From NCBI GenBank assembly GCA_013202615.1, contig JABMRL010000069.1:1-6648 (forward strand): a DNA stretch of 6,648 bases. The letters are read 5' to 3'. This DNA is from Dehalococcoidia bacterium. GTDB taxonomy: Bacteria; Chloroflexota; Dehalococcoidia; Dehalococcoidales; RBG-16-60-22. A program made the position numbers and the translations under genes. Shown piece after piece: positions 1 through 3,553 of this stretch (its first letter is position 1; the number at the start of each line of letters is the position of its first letter). Under the pieces are notes generated by a model. That model saw nothing but the letters and a program-made list of their open reading frames with translations, was not told where the DNA came from and did not search any database.

Positions 1-285
1 GACCATATCGCCATTGCGCAGGCTGAAGCGCCGAATCTGTGATGGGGAAATATAGACATCGGCTTGGTTGGGCAGAAGCGTATCCTGTCTGAGGAAACCG
101 TAGCCGTCATTCATGATCTCGAGGATACCCTGGCAGAATACGTGACCCTCCTGTTCCACATCTGACTGAAGCATCTGCAGGATAAGATCTTGCTTGCTCA
201 GGTTCTCCGGCTTGGTGATGCCCTTTTCTTTTGCCAGAGTTAGCAGCTCGGTCTTCGCTTTGCCTTCCATCTCTTCAAAATTCAT
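1..285 (-). CDS. rho: Transcription termination factor Rho, N-terminal part (runs off the window)
   Basis: This is the first 95 codons of Rho, the hexameric RNA-dependent ATPase that terminates transcription; the ATPase core lies outside the window. Residues 1-45 form the SAP-like Rho_N helical region (MNFEEM, KTELLTLAKEKGI, KQDLI). Residues 50-95 begin the cold-shock-type RNA-binding domain, with GILEI, DGYGFLR, DVYISPSQIRRFSLRNGD, which align directly to E. coli Rho (GVLEI, DGFGFLR, DIYVSPSQIRRFNLRTGD). The ATG at 285-283 is chosen because GAGGTGAT at 296-289 is an extended match to the 16S anti-Shine-Dalgarno, with GAGG seven bases from the start. No long N-terminal insertion of the actinobacterial kind is present. 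It lies downstream of pyrG on the same strand, 157 bases away. I saw no convincing promoter of its own, so it may be partly co-transcribed with pyrG. Confidence 0.96.
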   Translation of the reverse strand, partial: MNFEEMEGKAKTELLTLAKEKGITKPENLSKQDLILQMLQSDVEQEGHVFCQGILEIMNDGYGFLRQDTLLPNQADVYISPSQIRRFSLRNGDMV

Positions 286-288
286 CGT

Positions 289-296
289 ATCACCTC
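289..296 (-). promoter_or_regulatory. Strong ribosome binding site of rho
   Basis: GAGGTGAT on the minus strand pairs over eight bases with the 3' end of 16S rRNA. The GAGG core sits seven bases before the ATG at 285, which fixes the rho start. It contrasts with pyrG next door, which has no recognisable site. Confidence 0.85.
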
Positions 297-360
297 ACTC
301 CCATGCCCCCTTTTTTTATCGGAAGGGCAAGAATTACTGTCTGGTAATCATAAAACCGCG

Positions 361-395
361 ATTTTAAAATTCGGGAAAACCCGTCATGGCTGACG
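361..395 (-). terminator. Cluster of small palindromes after pyrG, possible weak terminator
   Basis: Three perfect short inverted repeats abut one another: CGTCA-TGGC-TGACG at 382-395, CGGG-AAAA-CCCG at 372-383 (sharing two bases with the first) and ATTTTAAAAT at 361-370. Read in the pyrG direction, the G+C-rich CGGG/CCCG hairpin is followed by AATTTTAAAAT, an imperfect U-rich tail. This could be a weak intrinsic terminator or a pause or processing site between pyrG and rho. The stems are only 4-5 base pairs and the tail is interrupted, so read-through into rho is likely if it functions at all. Confidence 0.3.
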
Positions 396-442
396 AGTTA
401 TTGTCTACAGGTTGCTATATCGTAAAGAAGTGCATTGCATCC

Positions 443-2083
443 TCACTGTTCTGTGGCCAGAGGTAGAGGCGGTTGTGCGCCTTCCCGCAACACATCTTTG
501 GCCCTGCCGATGAAGTCGCGGAAAAGCGGGTGGGGGCGGCTGGGTCGGGAGCCAAATTCAGGGTGAAACTGGCAGCTTACCATCCAGGGGTGTTCGGCCA
601 GTTCACAGATTTCCACCAGCTCTTCATTCGGCGAGAGACCGCTGTAGACCATACCAGCCTCTGCCAGCCTGGCGCGAAATTCATTGTTGAACTCATAGCG
701 GTGCCGGTGGCGCTCATTTATTTGGCGCTGGCCGTAAGCCTGAGCGGCATTGGTATCGGGGGCCAGATTGCAGGGGTAATTACCCAGGCGCATCGTGCCT
801 CCCTTGTGGAGCACTGCCTTCTGTTCCGGCAGCAAATCTATCACCGGATAGGGTGTATCGGGGTCGAACTCGGTGGAATTTGCCCTTTTAAATTTCAGGA
901 CATGACGGGCAAAGTCAATGACCATTACATGCAGCCCCAGACACAGGCCAAGGTAGGGGATTTTATTGGTGCGTGCATAATTGGCGGCTCTGACCATGCC
1001 TTCAATGCCCCGGATGCCGAAGCCGCCCGGCACGATGATGCCCTGCGCAGACCGCAGCAGCGAATCGCAGCCATCGCGTTCCAGGTCTTCCGAGTGCACC
1101 CAGGAGAGTTTTACTTCTCTATTGTGGTGCAGTGCGGCGTGGCATAGCGCCTCACGCACCGAGAAATAGGCATCGGTTAATTCAACGTATTTGCCCACCA
1201 GAGCAATATTTACCGGCTCATGGGGTGTTTTGAACCTTTCCACCAGGTCTCGCCACTCCTTTAAATTCGCCCTTTTCGCCGGCAGATGAAGCTTGTTGAC
1301 TATTAACTGGCCCAGCTTGGACTCTTCCAGCAATAACGGTATCTCGTAAATGGTGGATACGGTGGGGAGGGGAATGACCGCCTCTTTCTCCACGTCGCAG
1401 AAGAGCGAGATTTTATCGCGAATGCTCTCCGGGATGGGAAGGTCGCTGCGGCAGATGATTATATCGGGCTGGATACCAATGCGGCGTAGCTCATTGACGC
1501 TGTGCTGCGTTGGTTTGGTCTTCAGTTCCTGGGTCGAGTTCAGGTAAGGAAGCAGGGTAACGTGAACACAAAGCATGTTGTCCCGCCCGACGTCGTTTCG
1601 CATCTGCCGTATGGCTTCAAGGAAAGGCTGGCCTTCGATGTCGCCCACCGTGCCGCCGACCTCGATGAGGATAACATCTGCCCCGGACTTATCGGCGATT
1701 TTCTTGAAGCACGACTTTATTTCGTTGGTGACATGAGGCACAACCTGAATCGTGCCGCCGAGGAAATCTCCCCGCCGCTCCCGGGAAATGACCGCGCTGT
1801 ATATCTGTCCCGAGGTGACATTGGATTCCCTGGTAACGTCAACGTCAATGAATCGTTCGTAATTACCCAGGTCCAGGTCAGTCTCGGCACCATCCTGGGT
1901 GACAAATACCTCACCGTGCTGGTAAGGGGACATCGTTCCAGGGTCAACATTAAGATAAGGGTCAAGCTTCTGCGCCATGACGCTGAGCTGACGACTCTTC
2001 AGAATGGTGCCCAGGGAAGCGACGGTGACACCCTTCCCAACAGAACTTACTACACCGCCAGTTACAAAGATATACTTTGGCAT
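443..2083 (-). CDS. pyrG: CTP synthase (glutamine-hydrolysing)
   Basis: This cytosolic enzyme makes CTP from UTP, ATP and glutamine, the last step of pyrimidine nucleotide synthesis. At 546 residues it has the usual family length. The synthase domain (about 1-270) has the P-loop GGVVSSVGKG (9-18), KLDPYLNVDPGTMSP (39-53), HGEVFVTQDGAETDLDLG (56-73), EVGGTVGDIE (141-150) and KTKPTQHSV (188-196). The class I glutamine amidotransferase domain (about 290-535) has GGFGIRG (353-359), nucleophile Cys381 in GLCLGLH, and the His507/Glu509 pair in FHPEF. One oddity is His385 where the family normally has Gln (G-x-C-x-G-x-Q). I chose the ATG at 2083 because it gives the family-typical N-terminus MPKYIFVTGG. 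A TTG four codons earlier (2095) is possible but less likely. Neither start has a Shine-Dalgarno sequence. It is transcribed divergently from prs, probably from two promoters. Confidence 0.98.
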   Translation of the reverse strand: MPKYIFVTGGVVSSVGKGVTVASLGTILKSRQLSVMAQKLDPYLNVDPGTMSPYQHGEVFVTQDGAETDLDLGNYERFIDVDVTRESNVTSGQIYSAVISRERRGDFLGGTIQVVPHVTNEIKSCFKKIADKSGADVILIEVGGTVGDIEGQPFLEAIRQMRNDVGRDNMLCVHVTLLPYLNSTQELKTKPTQHSVNELRRIGIQPDIIICRSDLPIPESIRDKISLFCDVEKEAVIPLPTVSTIYEIPLLLEESKLGQLIVNKLHLPAKRANLKEWRDLVERFKTPHEPVNIALVGKYVELTDAYFSVREALCHAALHHNREVKLSWVHSEDLERDGCDSLLRSAQGIIVPGGFGIRGIEGMVRAANYARTNKIPYLGLCLGLHVMVIDFARHVLKFKRANSTEFDPDTPYPVIDLLPEQKAVLHKGGTMRLGNYPCNLAPDTNAAQAYGQRQINERHRHRYEFNNEFRARLAEAGMVYSGLSPNEELVEICELAEHPWMVSCQFHPEFGSRPSRPHPLFRDFIGRAKDVLREGAQPPLPLATEQ

Positions 2084-2245
2084 ACAGGAAACCAAATTTT
2101 AAGCAATCAAGAAAAACCCTTGCTTTTCTTGGCAGTATATTTATTGAGGTTGGACCTTAACGGTAAATGACACCGATTGTATGGGGAGTGCTCTCGTACT
2201 TTATACACGGAAATAACCAAAGGTGTCAAGTTTTTTTGGGGGGTT
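2084..2245 (-). promoter_or_regulatory. Long untranslated leader of pyrG with mutually exclusive stems
   Basis: The inferred P1 transcript has about 160 untranslated bases and the P2 transcript about 110. Just before the start codon two inverted repeats compete. Stem A is CAAGAAAA (2108-2115) with TTTTCTTG (2124-2131), 8 perfect base pairs and an 8-base loop. Stem B is AAGCAA (2101-2106) with TTGCTT (2120-2125), 6 base pairs and a 13-base loop. They share bases 2124-2125, so both cannot form together. There is no Shine-Dalgarno sequence before the ATG at 2083. Stem B is followed by AAAATTT on the transcript, so this is not a textbook intrinsic terminator. The stems are A+U-rich and weak; a regulatory role is inference. 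Confidence 0.35.
2193..2229 (-). promoter_or_regulatory. Proximal pyrG promoter P2 (TTGACA-N18-TATAAA)
   Basis: On the minus strand, TTGACA occupies 2229-2224 and TATAAA occupies 2205-2200, with 18 bases between them. The predicted start is near 2193, about 110 bases before the pyrG ATG. The -35 lies in AACTTGACA, a 9-base sequence also present at the -35 of P1. The P2 -35 is only about 16 bases downstream of the predicted P1 start, so polymerase could hardly sit on both at once. Confidence 0.6.
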
Positions 2246-2280
2246 TCTTTTATTATAGAGATTCAAATGCGCGTTGTCAA
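2245..2280 (-). promoter_or_regulatory. Distal pyrG promoter P1, perfect sigma70 consensus, with A-then-C6 start region
   Basis: On the minus strand, TTGACA (2280-2275), a 17-base spacer and TATAAT (2257-2252) match the housekeeping-sigma consensus exactly. Counting seven bases from the -10 puts the start at about 2245, an A. The RNA would then read A residues followed by C6 (2243-2238) and A7 (2237-2231). A homopolymer this close to the start is the context where polymerase can slip. It faces the prs promoter across about 70 bases. Confidence 0.72.
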
Positions 2281-2326
2281 GTTCAGAGCGATTAAAACTT
2301 ATGGTAGTGAGGTACGCGGTTAATCG

Positions 2327-2342
2327 TGCTATAATCTATATG
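2327..2342 (+). promoter_or_regulatory. Extended -10 promoter of prs
   Basis: TGC directly precedes a perfect TATAAT (2330-2335), the extended -10 arrangement that can work without a good -35. The bases at the -35 position (GTGAGG, 2307-2312) are indeed poor. The predicted start is near 2342, giving a leader of about 36 bases to the prs ATG. It is the only convincing plus-strand promoter seen before the prs-secA cluster. Confidence 0.6.
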
Positions 2343-2377
2343 TGCTGAAACGCTGTGGCTAAAGGAGACAGGCGCCG

Positions 2378-3316
2378 ATGGATGAACTAAAGGTATTCAC
2401 GGGCAATGCCCATCCGGAACTGGCCAAGGAGGTGGTCGATTATCTGGGCATATCTCTGGGGAAGAGCGAGGTATTTCAGTTCAGCAACGAGAACATTTTT
2501 GTCCGCATTCTGGAGAACGTTCGTGAGCGTGATACCTTTGTCATCCAGCCGCTATGCAGGCCGGTGAGCAACAACCTCGTTGAGCTGTTGATTATGATAG
2601 ACGCTCTCAAACGAGCGTCCGCCAAGCGGATTACCGCCGTCGTGCCGTACTACGGCTACGGGCGAACCGATAAGAAAGACCAGCCTCGCGTCCCGATAAC
2701 CGCGAGGCTTATTGCTGACCTGCTGACTGTGGCCGGGGCGAACCGACTGCTGACCGCTGACCTGCATGCGGCGCAGATTCAGGGTTTCTTCAACATCCCG
2801 GTGGATGAGCTCACGGCATTGAACCTGCTGGCCAATTATTTCAAGGGTAAGAATTTGGATGACCTGGTGGTGGTGGCTACCGATATCGGCATTACCAAGC
2901 GGGCGCGAGATTTGGCTGAGAAACTAAACGCTCCGCTGGCCATTATGGAAAAGCGGCGTATCGGCAATGATGACCAGGCGGAGACGCTGAACGTCATCGG
3001 TGCGGTGAAGAATATGACCGCGCTCACCGTTGATGATGAAATAGATACGGCAGGGTCGCTGGTTAACGTTGTTGAGACGCTGATTAAAAACGGTGCTAAA
3101 GAAGTATACGCTTGCTGTACCCATCCCATCTTTTCCGGGCCAGCTATGCAGAAAATTGACTCCTGTCCGGTGAAGGAAGTGGTCGTGACCAATACCGTAC
3201 CGGTGAAGGATGGGGAAAGACCGGGTAAGATGACGGTTCTCTCCATGGCACCACTGCTCGGCGAGGCCATTCATCGCATTCATACCGGAATGTCCATCGG
3301 TGCCATGTTTGAGTGA
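2378..3316 (+). CDS. prs: Ribose-phosphate pyrophosphokinase (PRPP synthetase)
   Basis: This enzyme transfers pyrophosphate from ATP to ribose 5-phosphate, giving PRPP for purine, pyrimidine, histidine, tryptophan and NAD synthesis. At 312 residues it is the usual bacterial length. Seen in the protein: ENVRERDTFVIQ (46-57), the ATP-site segment GRTDKKDQPRVPITARL (95-111), DLHAAQIQGFF (128-138) with His130, KRR (192-194) and the PRPP loop VDDEIDTAGS (218-227). Several normally conserved spots differ from E. coli: FSNEN (35-39) for FSDGE, RTD for RQD, TDIGITKRAR (168-177) for PDIGGVVRAR, and DDEIDTAGS for DDMIDTGGT. I believe this is a recognised subtype in Chloroflexota and some other phyla. 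The ATG at 2378 follows AAAGGAG (2361-2367), a slightly long spacing of ten bases. It is first in a probable operon with the DUF2007-like gene and secA. Confidence 0.96.
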   Translation: MDELKVFTGNAHPELAKEVVDYLGISLGKSEVFQFSNENIFVRILENVRERDTFVIQPLCRPVSNNLVELLIMIDALKRASAKRITAVVPYYGYGRTDKKDQPRVPITARLIADLLTVAGANRLLTADLHAAQIQGFFNIPVDELTALNLLANYFKGKNLDDLVVVATDIGITKRARDLAEKLNAPLAIMEKRRIGNDDQAETLNVIGAVKNMTALTVDDEIDTAGSLVNVVETLIKNGAKEVYACCTHPIFSGPAMQKIDSCPVKEVVVTNTVPVKDGERPGKMTVLSMAPLLGEAIHRIHTGMSIGAMFE

Positions 3317-3322
3317 GCAGCG

Positions 3323-3553
3323 GTGACGAAACAGAAGAAAACAGTGGCAATCTACCGGGCCGCCAGCGAGGCCGAAGCCCGGATTATCAAGGGCTTTCTG
3401 GAGAGCAACGGCATACCGTGCCTGCTGCAAGCGAATGCCGCCCCTTCCGTGCACGCATTTGCCATCGATGGCATGGGTGAGGTGGCCGTACTCGTCTGGG
3501 AAGATATAGCGGAGAAAGCGCGAGAGCTCATCAGGGAGGAAGAGGATGCTTAA
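3323..3553 (+). CDS. DUF2007-like small protein
   Basis: This 76-residue cytosolic protein resembles the DUF2007 family (sometimes called putative signal transducing protein). The pattern is a short beta strand (KTVAIYRA, 6-13), a helix with the family-typical EAEARIIKGFLESNGIP (16-32), a second strand (CLLQA), a variable loop (about 39-50), a strand (GEVAVLVW, 51-58) and a closing helix (EDIAEKARELIREEE, 59-73). No catalytic residues, signal peptide or membrane segment are visible, and the family's molecular role is not established. The start is GTG at 3323, six bases after the prs stop and without a good Shine-Dalgarno; translational coupling to prs is likely. Its end overlaps the secA start by eight bases (3546-3553), so its translation probably feeds secA. 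The family call rests on pattern recognition. Confidence 0.85.
   Translation: MTKQKKTVAIYRAASEAEARIIKGFLESNGIPCLLQANAAPSVHAFAIDGMGEVAVLVWEDIAEKARELIREEEDA
3533..3540 (+). promoter_or_regulatory. Ribosome binding site of secA inside the DUF2007-like gene
   Basis: AGGGAGGA, five bases before the ATG at 3546, lies within the last codons of the preceding gene. It fixes the secA start despite an N-terminus that looks longer than usual. It also shows that secA can be translated independently as well as by coupling. Confidence 0.8.

Noticed and set aside
335..360. TATGAT (minus strand, 352-347) as a rho promoter -10
   Set aside because: No acceptable -35 at 16-18 bases upstream and no extended -10 TG; not enough to call.
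2084..2095. TTG start for pyrG giving four extra residues
   Set aside because: The ATG at 2083 gives the family-standard N-terminus, and the TTG has no better ribosome binding site.
473..2170. Long plus-strand open frames opposite pyrG (224 and 222 codons)
   Set aside because: They lie antisense to an unmistakable CTP synthase, show no family resemblance and are explained by the codon bias of pyrG.
2168..2228. Inverted repeat TGACACC (2168-2174) and GGTGTCA (2222-2228) around pyrG P2
   Set aside because: Seven-base arms 47 bases apart are expected by chance, and the right arm is part of the -35 element.
2231..2243. T7-G6 homopolymers as possible sequencing artefacts
   Set aside because: They lie outside coding sequence so frame cannot test them. 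The promoter spacing is unaffected, so I kept the finding but note that the exact C count may be uncertain.
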